The notes under the pieces are model-generated. The model made no database searches. It was given only the letters and a program-made list of their open reading frames with translations, and was not told the DNA's origin. From the NCBI GenBank assembly GCA_007026445.1, contig VDMD01000055.1:1-64000 (forward strand): a stretch of DNA of 64,000 nucleotides. Reading direction: 5' to 3'. Numbering within the stretch: the first letter of the stretch is position 1; each line of letters begins with the position of its first letter. This DNA is from Schizophyllum amplum. Taxonomy: Eukaryota > Basidiomycota > Agaricomycetes > Agaricales > Schizophyllaceae. A program made the position numbers and the translations under genes. Positions 42,730 to 54,305 of the stretch are shown here, one piece after another.

Positions 42730-44068
42730 ATGGACGGTGACCGTAAGTCGACGGTGTCCTCGTTCTACGGGCGTCCGCGGAGCTCGTTCGACGCCCTCAA
42801 CCAGGATCTTCCCTCCCCTTCCGCCCAAGTCCGTCAACGGGACGATGCGTCGTCGTTCTTCAACCCAAACGCACAGGGCGGGGACCGCAACTCGTATTTC
42901 TTCAACGGCACCGGCAACCAGGACTACCGCAACGAGCGCAGTCAGAACTACCGCGACGAGCCGCAGGGCCACGCGAACGCGGACCCCGACTTTGACATCT
43001 ACGCCGATTTCAACAACGCTGGCCCGAAATACAGTCATGCCTTTGGCGTCCCGGACACCGGGTGCGTTGCCCTTCATTCCACATCGAGTTCCCTGCTCAC
43101 CAGACTCCGCTAGCTACCGCCCAGTATCCACCACCCCCAAGATCATCGAGGACAGCGCGAGCTCGGCCGCGGGCCCCGTCGAGATGGTCACGGTGCCCGC
43201 GCTGGGTCCGGAGTGGGGCAAGGATGAGATGCGGAATATGACGAAGGCGGGGAAGCGCGAGCGTCGGAACGAGTCGCGGCACGACAAGTGGATTGCATGG
43301 AAGCGCGGCGAGCGGGGCATGTGCGGGAAGTGGTTCAATCGCAAGATGACGGCCTGGGTCAGCTTTGCGACGATCATCGTGTACGTTGTGCTGTCAGCTC
43401 TTCGAGGATGTATGGCTGAACTCGAACCTACAGTATCGCGCTTGTTCTGGCGTTCACCATCCCCCGCGTCCCCAGCGTTTCGTTCGACTCGAACAAGCAG
43501 TACCTCGTGAACGTGACGGACGGCGACCTTGCAGACATCGACCCGCAGTTCAGCAGGCTGCCGGCCAACTTCTCATTCGCAGCGATGGCGAATCTGCAGC
43601 TGAACACGCAGGATAACTACCTGCCGCTCAAGTTCTCGCATCTGTATGGGAAGGTGTACGACTCGGAGACCGACGAGATGGTCGCGGAGGGTGATACGGG
43701 CGCAATGACACTCCCCGCGAAGGCGTACCCGGACGTGCAGCTGCCGCTGAACTTCACGTATTCGGCGTCGAACGATAGCGACGCGACATGTGCGTGTTAC
43801 CCATGCCCGCGGCTTGACTCTACTAACAGGACATGCAGGGCTGAACTTTTACGATAGCTGCAAGAACAAGATTGCGTCGGTTGATGGCGTTAGGCCAGGT
43901 AAGCCTGCTGTACATTTGCCGTTGCGACAGCAACTGACATTCCTCGAAGCGCTCAAGTTCAAGATTGTTCTGGACATGCATATCATCGGGCTCCCTTCGA
44001 CTTACCATGGCTCCGTCTCTACCAAGGACGCGGAATGCCCCTTCGAGCTTGCGCAAAACGCTGCTTAA
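42730..44068 (+). CDS. Single-pass type II membrane protein, function unknown
   Basis: Five exons splice in phase (introns 43063-43112, about 43382-43432, near 43792-43845 and 43900-43951). The N-terminal 190 residues are hydrophilic, with DFDIYADFNNAGP and a basic stretch (KAGKRERRNESRHDKW). One membrane helix is split over an intron (AWVSFATIIV then IALVLAFTIP). The C-terminal half is predicted lumenal or outside, with N-glycosylation sequons (NVT, NFS, NFT, NDS) and a beta-rich pattern like a late-embryogenesis-abundant/immunoglobulin-type domain (LKFSHLYGKVYDSETDEMVAEG). Similar membrane-anchored proteins are widespread in basidiomycetes; none has an assigned role that I can name with confidence. 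Confidence 0.75.
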
Positions 44069-44478
44069 GCGTGTAGTTTTCAAGACGTGCAATCGGAGGT
44101 TCCACATTGCATAACGCGAGAAACTTGGGATTCCCGCATCACTTGCTCGAGCCACTGTTTCGGTTGGACATCCGTCGTTTCTTGGACATCGTAGACATTC
44201 GCTCGTTACCCCAGTACATAACCCTACCATAACAGTTTGTGCTTCGGCCGTGGACAGACTGGAATCCGGTATAATGCATTACACTTCTTTGGGACACTGC
44301 CAGATTTCGTCTTCTTTATATCTATCGCGCATTGTACTGTACCAGTAGCCAGCAACATATATGCATTCCTCCATGCCTCACGCAGATGATGGATTGTTGT
44401 GAGCCCAGTTGCGTTGAGGAAGGCAATAATGTTTGCCACAAAAGCCGCGTCTCTGTGTCTGACTTGCCTCTTACGTCC
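44069..44478. other. Intergenic DNA
   Basis: Promoter region of the tetraspanin gene. No gene seen. Confidence 0.5.
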
Positions 44479-46049
44479 ATGGATCACCGCGCTCCCTCCA
44501 CGCTCGCCAGCACATCCTCGAGAGAAAACATACGGAGACGAGCGAGCGCCGCCCATTCTCATCCTAACGCACAAGACACGCTATCACGCCGTTCGACGGT
44601 CTCACTCGTCCACAAGAATGCCACATGTGCTCCGGCAACGCCCCAGCTCCCATCCTTTGTCTGCGCGCCCTCGTCCGTCGCTTCGTCGGGGAAGACTGAC
44701 TCGTCCGGGCACTACTCCAATCCTCCGCCAGGGCTCGGCCCCTACTACGAGCAAGAGCTGGAAGAGGACGTTCCTTTGACACCGCGCCTTCCGCCGGTCC
44801 CGCCGCGCCACAATCGACACGAGAATCCATCCCTTTGCCGCCTTCCTACGCCAGAATACCGCTCCCAACCCTCCAACGCGCTGTCTGCCCTCGCTCGCCG
44901 CTTCAGCTTCATCACCTTCCGCTCCGTCGCGCCACAAGCCAACTCGTTCTTCTCGCTCTCGCCAGCCACCAGCGCACATAGCCTATCTCGCAACTCCTCG
45001 CGCCGCTCTCACAAGTCTGGTACCCGGCTTAAGAGCAGCTACTCCAGCGAGGGACGCTCGCATGAGACGGTGGCCCTTCTTCCCTCCCTCGCCACCACCG
45101 ACAAGTTCACGCAGAAGTTTCCCCGACCTCGGCCGTTCCAGACCGGACGAGGCGTAACGCTAGCTCAGGTGGCGGAGGACGGCCGCGGGCTCGGCATGGA
45201 GGGCGTGAACAAGTGGACGCGCTCGAAATGGGCGCTCATCCTCTCTGTCTTGACTGTCTTCGTCTACGGCACCGCTGGCCTCGTCTGCGCTATCATGATC
45301 TGGTTCAAGAGTGCGTCTGCTGTTATATGCTTCACCCGTACGTGCTGACACCTACCGACAGCCTGGGACTACGCCGATGTCATGTACGTTGCCGATAACG
45401 ACGTGCTCATCCTCATCACGCTCGCCGCCCTCATCCTGCTCTTCACCGCGCTCATCGGGATGACTGGGACCCTTCTCAACTCGCGCCCGCTACTTGCCGT
45501 CTATGCATTGCTCCTCTGGCCTGCTCTGATCGCTCTCGCCGCCATCGGCTACACTAGCTACAAGCGCGCCACGTACGCGCTGGACCGCAAGCTCAGCCTC
45601 GCCTGGAGCCAGTACTACACTCCGCTCGGTCGACTGCTCATCCAGAATGCCCTGCACTGTTGTGGCTTCTACAACCCACTACACGAGTCGACGCCGAGCG
45701 CGCGTTGCTTTCCGCGCACGCCATTCCCGGGCTGCAAGGGAGCCCTCGTCTCCTTCGAGCGCTCGAATCTAGGCGCGATCTGGAGTGCGGCATTCTCGGT
45801 CGCAGCGCTGCACCTGATCAACATCGTCGTCGCGCTGCTCTGCGCGAACCACATAACGGACCGCTTCGGCAAGGGCATTATGCCCAAGCAGTACAGGCTC
45901 AGCGACGTGGACGTGAAGGCGAACGCGGAGAAGATCTTGGCCACCATGGTAGGCATGGACGGGGTGGCACGGCCTCAAACTCTAGGGCCTCGTCCAGCAA
46001 GGCGTTCCGCCAAGACCGGGAGGAGTGTGAGCCCCTGTTATCGACCTAA
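44479..46049 (+). CDS. Tetraspanin-like membrane protein
   Basis: The ATG at 44479 (MDHRAPSTLAS) opens a long Ser/Pro-rich cytoplasmic region of about 250 residues. Four membrane helices follow: WALILSVLTVFVYGTAGLVC near 45230-45290; after an intron at about 45312-45360, VLILITLAALILLFTALIG; LLAVYALLLWPALIALAAIG; and AFSVAALHLINIVVALLC near 45795-45845. The large loop between helices 3 and 4 carries the diagnostic CCG motif (NALHCCGFYNP, near 45655) and further cysteines (ARCFP, PGCKG). The C-terminal end is uncertain: the open frame runs past 46049, whereas the adjacent frame ends there with EECEPLLST, so a small intron may be missing from my model. The next gene starts at 46454. Confidence 0.8.
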
Positions 46050-46453
46050 TTTATACACGCAGACTATTCATGACCTCCAGCTGTATTCATGTATCTCGTC
46101 CTTCCCTGTGTATTCACGGTATGCTTTCAACGATTGTCGAGTGCACGGACGTTCCCGAAAAGCATCGGCATTAGGCGGCGTTCGTGAGTGCGCCCTTGAT
46201 TTTTTTTCTCCCGCGGCCCGCCTCCCACCGTTGTCGGGACTCGCTGGTGGCGTGCGCGCTAGCGCTCTTCGGAGTTTGGCGGCGCCCACCCATCACTCTG
46301 CGCGCTCGTCCAGGGTATTAGCGCCGCGTGATGGGGCTCGGCTTGCTCTCACCCTCTACCTGAGCACCCTTTCTCGTCCTCTTTTGTTCCTTTCTCCGAC
46401 GCGCCTTGCCTGCCGCTCTCTCGCCCGCCACGCCTGCTGCTGTTACGCCCGTT

Positions 46454-46949
46454 ATGACTGTCCTCCACGTCTTCAAGTTCACGCTCCGCGGCGACACACC
46501 CCAGTCTGAGGCAGACCGCGTCTGCAGCGGCTTCCTTGAGATGCAGGCAAAGTGCAAGAAGGCGAACGGCAGGCCGTATATTCTGTCTATGAAAGGGGGC
46601 AGGCAATACCCCGAGGCGGGATCGAAGACGCCGTCGCTGCAGGTGCGTCTCTTGTCGCGCAGTACACTTCGTGCTCGCTGATCATCCCCCTAGTACGTCT
46701 TTGTTTGCGAGTTCCAAGTACGTGGGCAAGGGGCGTCGTATGTAGCGCAATGCTCATCAGGACTGTTAGACCGAGCAAGACCTGTCGTTCTTCATGAAGG
46801 AGGATCCCGTTCACCGCGCCTACGCGGTACGTCCCTCTGAATCGCCCGCCGCGATCTGTCCTCCTCACGCCGATCTCCCATTCCAGGGCCTCCTCAAGCC
46901 GCACGCCGTCGATATTCAGGGGATGGACTTTGGCGTTGGCAAGTTTTGA
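46454..46949 (+). CDS. Dabb-domain protein, second paralogue
   Basis: It starts MTVLHVFKFTLRGDTP at 46454. PYILSMKGGRQYPEAG, YVFVCEFQ, TEQDLSFFMKEDPVHRAYA and LKPHAVDIQGMDFGVGKF follow across three introns. Exon breaks fall at the same places as in the paralogue at 38978-39471: after the Gln codon before the VF(L/V)(V/C)EF strand, after that strand, and after the DPVH helix. The two genes lie on opposite strands 7 kb apart, so the pair comes from an old duplication. Confidence 0.85.
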
Positions 46950-47571
46950 GTGTTGTTCTTGTACGAATCATCCTTTGCTTGGGCTGCCGGCGTCGCATTT
47001 ATATCATCATGGTCAGCACATACTTAGTGTACACTTCACGGACTCGAATTGCTGGCCTCTGTACATCTGCTGTACCACATATGTAAATGGGCCAATAAAA
47101 TGGCTGCTATCCTATCGGAGAACACGCCTGAAGGTGAGGACTTACGCAGAGCTTGCGTGGCGCGTCGCCGACGCTTCGAATGGGGTGAAGTCCTGTGAAG
47201 TCTCACATGGAAGGGGCAGCCAGCGCCCGCAACAGTGACGTTGAGTGCCACTTGAGTGCCTCGACGCGCCCGTACCTTCGAGCGTCAACCCAAAACCTAA
47301 AAATCACGCTAAAATCTTCGGTAGCTTCAGGCGCTTGATGACTTCGTTCAGAGTAAGACCTTCTACCTATCGTATGAACACAAGAACAGCTGAGTCCGTA
47401 GCAGGGAAGACGTTGTGATGATGCGGTGCGCGGAGATGATAAGTAAAGAGTGAGATGTGAGTGCGAATTACGATACCGGACGCGATAGCTCTCGAAAGCA
47501 AGTGTATGTATGGTGTATGTACGGATGATGGAAAGAGTGTCTTAGTCCGTAGTTGATTGATTGTGGTGCCC
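46950..47571. other. Intergenic DNA between convergent genes
   Basis: Contains the 3' flanks of the Dabb and RING genes. No gene seen. Confidence 0.5.
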
Positions 47572-50500
47572 TCACGCAGCAGCGGCGGTGGCGGCGGCGG
47601 CGGGCTGGCTGTTGGTGTCGACGCCCTGCAGAACTGTGTGAGCGGAGTCATCACCGAAACGGGGAGCTGCGCACCTTGCCGCGGCAGAAAGGGCAGTTGT
47701 TCTTCCCGGTCTCCATCCAGGTGTCTACGCAGTTCTTGTGGAACGCATGGCGGCAGCTCATGACGCGAACCTCGTCCTCAGCCTCGTAAGAGTCCAAGCA
47801 AATCAAGCACTAGAAGGCAATCAGTAAAGCCAACTTTCATATGCTGAAGGGTACTCACGCGTTCAATGCAGCTGTCTCGAACAGCAGTAACCGCGGTGTC
47901 AACTTCAGGCTCTTTCTCGCCCTCCTTGGGCGTCCAGACAACCAGGTCCTTTGCCTTCACTACCGTAAGCTCGCTCTTCTCGATCTGCTCCTTTGAGACC
48001 GTGGCTGCACGCGAGCCCAATCCACCCATGGCCAGACCAATGGCTCCAAGGTTGCCCAGGTTAGCGAGATCCGCGAGCTCAAGCAGCGCATCGAAGGTCG
48101 GTGGTGGCGGAGACGTCAGCAGCGCATGCGTTGGCGGGTAGTAGGCTGGATGATAATGTCAGGATGGACAGCGAAGGGTAAACATTGAAGGCTACACGCA
48201 CCACCAATAACATACATGGCGAAAGTCCTGCTGCTTGGAGCCTCGGTCGGGCGAGCACCGTCAGTGTCGGTTTGAGCATCGCCAGCACCTTCGCCCGTCG
48301 TGCCGCGTGCACGCCTAATAGTGCGCCGAACGGCGTCGGCCGCACGAGAGCGCCAAGGTGCACGAGATGGGTCATCCGAGGGAGACTCAGCTGCGTCATC
48401 CTCTTCACGGTCCTCCTGCGCATCCAGCAAAGGCGTCCTCTCGTCGTCCCGAGCTTGCCTATCAGCGGAAGCAGGAGGTGCAGGCGGCGGTGCATTTTCA
48501 CCGCCCAAACCGAAGATGTTCTCGATAGACTGTATGCCAACAATGATGACTGGGAAGACCACATGCGCATCAGCGAGGGAAGGCAGCGGTGCAGTCCCGT
48601 TGGCCTGTGCAGAGGGAGTGCTGGAGGGCGCAACATTGGCGGGCAATATAGGCGTGTTGGCAGCGGGTCCTGAGGGCCCAGTGGTCGCGGTCGCGTTGAC
48701 ATTGATGTTGGCTGGGTTGACCGGGCTGACCACGACAGGCGCGAAACGATACATGCTCCACCAATTAACACCGCCCTCCGGCGTCGACGTGCGTCCACCA
48801 GAGCTCCGCACACCACCTAGCGCACCTAACCGCTCGCGCTGGGGCCGAGTCTGGGGGATCGAAGGCAGGGCGCGGTTTCGCACCGACACCGAGCGCCGCG
48901 CTTGCCGTGCTTGTCTAGCCCGCGCTGCGGCGGCGTCAGGACCAGTGTCATTACCACCACCAAACAACCCGCCAATTCCAGCCAAGACATCCAGTAGCCG
49001 GTCGCGCTCCGACATGTTAGCCGCTGGTGAGGTCGCACCGGGTACAGGTGCGGCGTGCTGGGGGCGTTGTGCAGCTGCTTCCTCGACCGCCTCGAGCGCC
49101 GGCATGTCATCATCGTTGTCCTCCTCGACCGACAAGGGAGATCGCGGTGCCGTATGTGCAACAGGCTCCAGGCCGGGCATTTCCTCATCGTCTTCGGCTC
49201 CTCGGGGGGCGGCGGCACACCACCACCAAGCGCAGTCCGAAGCTCGTTGCGAAGTTCGCGTAAGAAGCTCTCAAACGACGTCGGGGACAAGTTCGCGTCG
49301 TGGCCGTCGCCAAACAGGTCGTTCTCGTCATCTTCGTCGGGGAAAGGAGCCCATAGGTCTTCGTCAATACCGTGGTGGTGGTGTTCAAATTCATCGTGCT
49401 CGTCAGCCAACGGTGACGCGCCATCCTGCGGTATGCCTAACCGGGAGCGCAACGCGCGTGCAAGTTCAGCTAGGCCACCGCTTGAGGGCGGCGCTGGGTT
49501 TGCACCAGCGTTGGTCGACGGTCGGTCTGATGATCGATGTCAGCGGCAGCGAAAGTTGAAAAATATGATATTTACCCTGTAGGTGTCCCATTGCAGTCGA
49601 AAAAGCTTCCCGCCTCTCGCGGCTTCGCTCACGACGATCATTATCCTCCGCACTCTCCATCTCACGCTGCCTTGCCAAACGCTGCTCCTCCTGCCTGTGC
49701 TGCTCACGACGCTGTGCAAGCTGTTCCAGGAGGTAGTCACGCCTGGGGGTTGCCGAGGCCGCCGGCACTGCCTGTGACTGTGAAGACTCGCCTGCAGACC
49801 CTGACATAGCAGAAGTTGGTACATCTGAGGACGAAGATTCCGCAGGCTGCGCTGGAGTCGACGGTGCCACATTCGGTGAAGGTTGCACCTGCGATACCGC
49901 CTCCGGCTCCTCCGTCACTCTAGCCAGCTCGGCAGCAGCAGCTTGCGCCGGTGTCGCTGAAGAAGACGCCGCCGACGTCGCTGTCGAAGGCGTGCCCTGC
50001 CTCCACCCGATCACCTCCTCGACTTCTTCGTCATCTGCCGTACTAGTACCCGTAGCGCCACGCGCGTTCGCACTAGCCGGTGCGTCCTCTGCATCCTCTC
50101 GCCTCGCTGACCTGCGCGCGTTCGACGTCAGACCCAGCCGGTCATACGCCGACCGTGCGCGATTGCCCTGATATCGGCGACCGGCCGGCCGGCGAGGGCT
50201 GGGAGCGGACGGCGGTACAGGTGGTGTAAAAGACGGAGTCGGCGGCGTGAGCGTAGGAGTGGGCCGCGCGAGGGTAGGCACCGGCGCTGTCGAAGCAGGA
50301 ATAGGTCTTGCCAGTGCAGAGCTCGCCGCGGTAGATGTGGACGCCATCGGCGTAAGAGGAGGAGAAGCAGGGGGAAGAGATGGAGTGGTCGCCTCTGGGC
50401 TGGCAGATACAGTTGATGGGGAGACAGCAACCGGGGACGTTGTAGAGGTTGCTCTCGTATCGCGCGTCGAGGCTGCGTTGCTATTTCCGGTCCCAGCACT

Positions 50501-51940
50501 GCCTTCGCCGTCCCTTGCCCTTGTCCCACCAACCCAGAGTTCACGATGGGGTCGGCAGAGCCAGTGAGCAAAGATGCCGCGGTCGCTGCCGCCGCGAGCC
50601 TGTAATGTCATTAATCGATCTGCATCTACACGCGTATAGAAGTTGACGTACGAAAGATACGTGCTCAGCACATCGATGGTGTGATTCGGTAACGGCGCGT
50701 CGGCGCGCCCATGACGGTGCGTGCCCGCGGTTGGCTGGGTGCCCGTGGTCGGTTGCGCGGTCGGAGCCGGTTGAATGCTCGTGGCTGGCTGAGCACCACT
50801 GCTTGTGGGCGCAGTACCCGCGTCGGCCAAATGCTCGGTCTGTGCGGGAGCATCTGCCGCGGTCGTCGACCCAAGCGAAGCCCGCGATGCCGCCGCACTC
50901 TGCGCCAACCGCTCGTTCGAAGCAGACGCGCGCGTCGCACGGTCGCTGCTGTACCCACTCGAGCGCCTCCGCAGCGAACTCAGCAGCGTCGACAACCTCC
51001 TCCTCCCAGACGCGCTCGCGCTATCTAAAGCCGGCGACGATGCCACTGCCGGCTCGGGCCCTGTGATCGCCGTATCCGTCGACGTTGCCCGGTCAGACGA
51101 GTCGGTCGGGGTAGCCTCGGGCTCGGGCGAGGAAGGCAGCTCGTCGGATGAGCGAGACGATTCGCCACTATCGACGCGAATGTCGCGCGTTTGCACGATG
51201 CCTTGCACGAGGAGCACGCCCGTGGGAGGGGCGTGCGTCTGCGCGGGAGCGGCGTCGGGTGCGTCGGGCGGCGATGGGGAGGATGGTTCGGTGGCAACAG
51301 GCGGTGCTCCGTCCGGAAATGCATCAGGCGCAGATGGGGAGGATGCTTGAGGTGCAGCGCCCTCTTGCTGGACGGCGGTGTCGTGGGAAAGACCAGAGGG
51401 AACTTCGGGCGTAGAGGCTTCGGGGACAACATCGTTCATAATAGGAGCTGCCTCCGCCGATGTGCTCCGCGGCCTTGACGAGGGCAAAGGTGGCGATGCG
51501 GCGGTCGGCTGTGGTGATTGAGGCGCGCTCCCGTCGGCGGCCGCCTCCTGCCGTTCTGCCGCCGCGCTGTACACCTCGTCGTGCTCGGGCACATCCGCCG
51601 CAGGCTCGGCAGCGCCGGCTACCGCTCCCAGCTCGTCGACGTCCGCAAAACCACTTCCCATGCCCTCTTTGCCCATCTTCGAACTCCTGCGCCGCTTGCC
51701 AAAGGTGCTTGATAGGCGCTTGCGCCAATCGTTGCTCTCCTTGTCAGTCGCGGCACTCTTGGAGCGCACATGGCGCGGCCGCGGGCTCGTCGTGGCAGCG
51801 CGTTCTTCTGGGACAGTTGGCTTCCTGGCGTCCGTCGTTGTTTGGCCTGCCGAGGCGCCGTCGACGCGACCGTTCGCGGATGTCGATGACGTGGGGCCAT
51901 TGTTCTGCGTCGACGAGCGACGGGAGTGCGACTGGCCCAT
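47572..51940 (-). CDS. Large RING-H2 finger protein with N-myristoylation signal
   Basis: A probable E3 ubiquitin ligase of roughly 1,300 residues. The N-terminus MGQSHSRR fits an N-myristoylation signal (Gly2, Ser6), so membrane attachment is likely. A very long disordered Ser/Pro/Ala/Thr-rich region follows. A structured core near 50700-50520 reads IDVLSTYLSYVNFYTRVDAD and GIFAHWLCRPHRELWVGG. The C-terminus holds the RING-H2 domain after an intron near 47860-47811: C-LI-C, MSCRHAFHKNC and CPFC (C3H2C3), near 47810-47690. The last exon ends GVDTNSQPAAAATAAA at 47572. Introns lie near 49577-49530, 48195-48145, 47860-47811 and 47686-47640. A frame change occurs at the C6 run (plus-strand G6, 49204-49209) with no usable intron, so one base is missing there in the gene or in the assembly. 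Confidence 0.82.
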
Positions 51941-52820
51941 GGGCGGCTTACCAGGAGGATATCTGATGAGTGTAAGAATATGTGGGTGGGAGATGACTAG
52001 GAACAGCGAGATGGTGGTGGAACGAGAGACGAAGGCGGATATGTAAGGTGTGATGCTGAGTGATGTTAGGCGTTATCGTCACACCGAGAGCAGCCTCCGC
52101 GCCACAATTGACTATGCTGGTTGCCCGGGACGCTGCTGAGTGTCTCTGTGTCTTTCGCCAGAAAAGGGGAAGAAAGCCTTGGGAAGAAACAATGAACTTG
52201 AAGAAGGGGCAGTCCGCAGGTCCGTCGAGCCTTGACCGGTGGCTGCACGTGAGTGACGTATCTCTCGGTCCTTGCCGGCGCGGACCCACAGGTTCAATAT
52301 CGATCTTCTACAACCTCGTTATGTTTGCCATGCACAATTAAGCTTTCCCAAGAGCAATGAGCGTCAATTTATGTTGCTACAGATCTCCTCGCAAATGCTC
52401 TTCCGGCAGCTTTCCACGCATCCTCGACGAGCCTACACACCCAGGACCAGATGGCAAAGTGCTAATCGTGGCAATACGCCTGAAGGTCTTTATCCCAAAT
52501 CCGTAAACCTTTATTCCCTCCCAAAGATTGTGAGGCCCTCTTCATGGAGAACAATGGCAAGTTGAACGGGGATGAGGGCGTTCACTCGAAGCCAACGGAA
52601 GTTCGAAGCTAAGTTCAATCTCTCGGAGAAGTCGGATCGCATTCCCGAACGCGCACGTGAATTCGCGATGTCCGCATCATCCACTGCACCGCGACTTTCT
52701 CCTTGTGTCCTCGACACGAGGAGCTTCCGACCCTCTCACCGCGACTTACCTGGTCTCTTTGCAGGAAAATCTGCTTTATTTCTTGCCTTGGTAGCCAAAA
52801 GGATTTTGCAGTGAATCAGA
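51941..52820. other. Divergent intergenic region between the RING and ETF beta genes
   Basis: 880 bp between two divergent start codons. No gene was recognised. Confidence 0.5.
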
Positions 52821-53838
52821 ATGAGACCCTCCGCCGCTCGGCTGCTCAACATCCTCGTCCCGGTCAAGCGGTATGCTTGTATCCAGCATTCAGGACCGCT
52901 AGTCTCAACTCTTCGTGTGCAGGGCCGTGGACTATGCTGTCAAGATCCGCGTCAACCCTCAACAAACGGGCATCGACACGAATGTCAAGCATTCCATGGT
53001 GCGTCTACCCCGCATTCCTTCGTCCCCTCATGTCTGATGCTTCACGCAGAACCCCTTCGACGAAATCGGTCCGTCATTGGCCCTCTCCACTTCGCTTCCT
53101 CCTCCCCTAACCTCCCCCACCCAGCCGTCGAAGAAGCCGTCCGCCTCCGCGAGCGTCTCAAGACAGAAATCAAGTCCATTAAGGCCGTGACCATAGGCCC
53201 CACCAAGGCCGTCGAGACCCTCCGCACAGCCCTCGCCATGGGCGCCGACTCTGCCATCCACGTCGAGGTTCCTGAAGGCGCACCTGCGCCCGAACCGCTC
53301 GGCATCGCAAAGGCGCTCCGCGCGATCATCGAGCGCGAGAAGGAGAAGGCGCCCGTCGACCTCGTTATCCTCGGCAAGCAGGCGATCGACGACGACGCGG
53401 GGCAGACGGGGCAGATGCTCGCGGGCCTGCTGGACTGGCCGCAGGCAACGTTCATCAGCAAGCTGGACATCGACCTGGCAAAGATGGAGGCGCATGTGAC
53501 GCGCGAGATCGACGGCGGTGGGGAGGAGCTGCGGTGCAAGCTGCCACTGATTGTGACGACGGACTTGCGGTGCGTACCACATTGACTTTTTTGCATAGTC
53601 GCACTGAACCAGACCAAGGTTAAACGAGCCGCGCTACGCGTCGTTGCCCAACATCATGAAGGCAAAGAAAAAGCCCGTGGAGAAGTTGACCGCGCAGGAC
53701 CTTGGCATTGACCTCACCCCCATGCTTGAAACTCTCAAGGTTACTGAGCCACCAAAGCGCGTCGGCGGTGGTAAGGTCGCGAACGTGGACGAGCTGGTGC
53801 AGAAGCTCAAGGATGCGGGAATCACTGCTGTTGCATGA
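52821..53838 (+). CDS. Electron transfer flavoprotein beta subunit
   Basis: ETF beta with ETF alpha carries electrons from mitochondrial acyl-CoA and amino-acid dehydrogenases to ETF-ubiquinone oxidoreductase. The sequence reads [17 protein letters not shown], then across introns [49 protein letters not shown] and [19 protein letters not shown] bind AMP. The ETF beta signature is intact: [21 protein letters not shown] and, after an intron near 53573-53620, [20 protein letters not shown]. The end [20 protein letters not shown] matches the family. About 260 residues in five exons, the usual length. No long presequence is seen, as is common for this subunit. Confidence 0.93.
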
Positions 53839-54305
53839 TCATTGGGCTTGACATCGATGTCTTTACACGGAGAATGTACTATGCACACCACCTCGACGTC
53901 CAATGCATGTCCGCATTCTGCTTGCCCCCCTGGAGTGCTTGCTCAATTTGCATGTGAACGTACTGAAAGACCGTAGGGCACTTTCCCGAAGCGGAAGGCC
54001 TTGTACTCATCACGGCCTTTGTTCCCATCAAACACGATGCGCGCGCTTCTCCCTGGCACTGGCAGCTTTCGTCATGAAATGCAGTGGCCTGACCGACAAC
54101 TTCCAGCCTGCAGTGATCTTGAGCCAGTCGGAAAGCGGAGGATGGATGCCGCCTCTATGTCGCGGTAAGCAACCGCAAACAACGCGATCGCGGGTTTCGC
54201 GGGTCGCGATGCCCCAGACTTGGCCAGCTCCCTTGTGATCACTCCATTTGTTCTCGAACTTTCTGTCTCTCACCTTCCTTGCCTCCCACCACCACACTCT
54301 CGACT
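53839..54305. other. Intergenic DNA upstream of the first F-box paralogue
   Basis: Holds the palindromic promoter site at 54183-54192. Nothing else recognised. Confidence 0.5.
54183..54192. promoter_or_regulatory. CGCGATCGCG promoter palindrome, F-box paralogue 1
   Basis: AAACAACGCGATCGCG precedes the ATG by about 115 bp. A second TCGCGATG follows near 54204. The same arrangement recurs before paralogues 2 and 3. Confidence 0.6.

Noticed and set aside
48300..49559. Plus-strand 419-codon frame over the RING gene
   Set aside because: It mirrors the minus-strand gene, which has splice sites and a RING domain.
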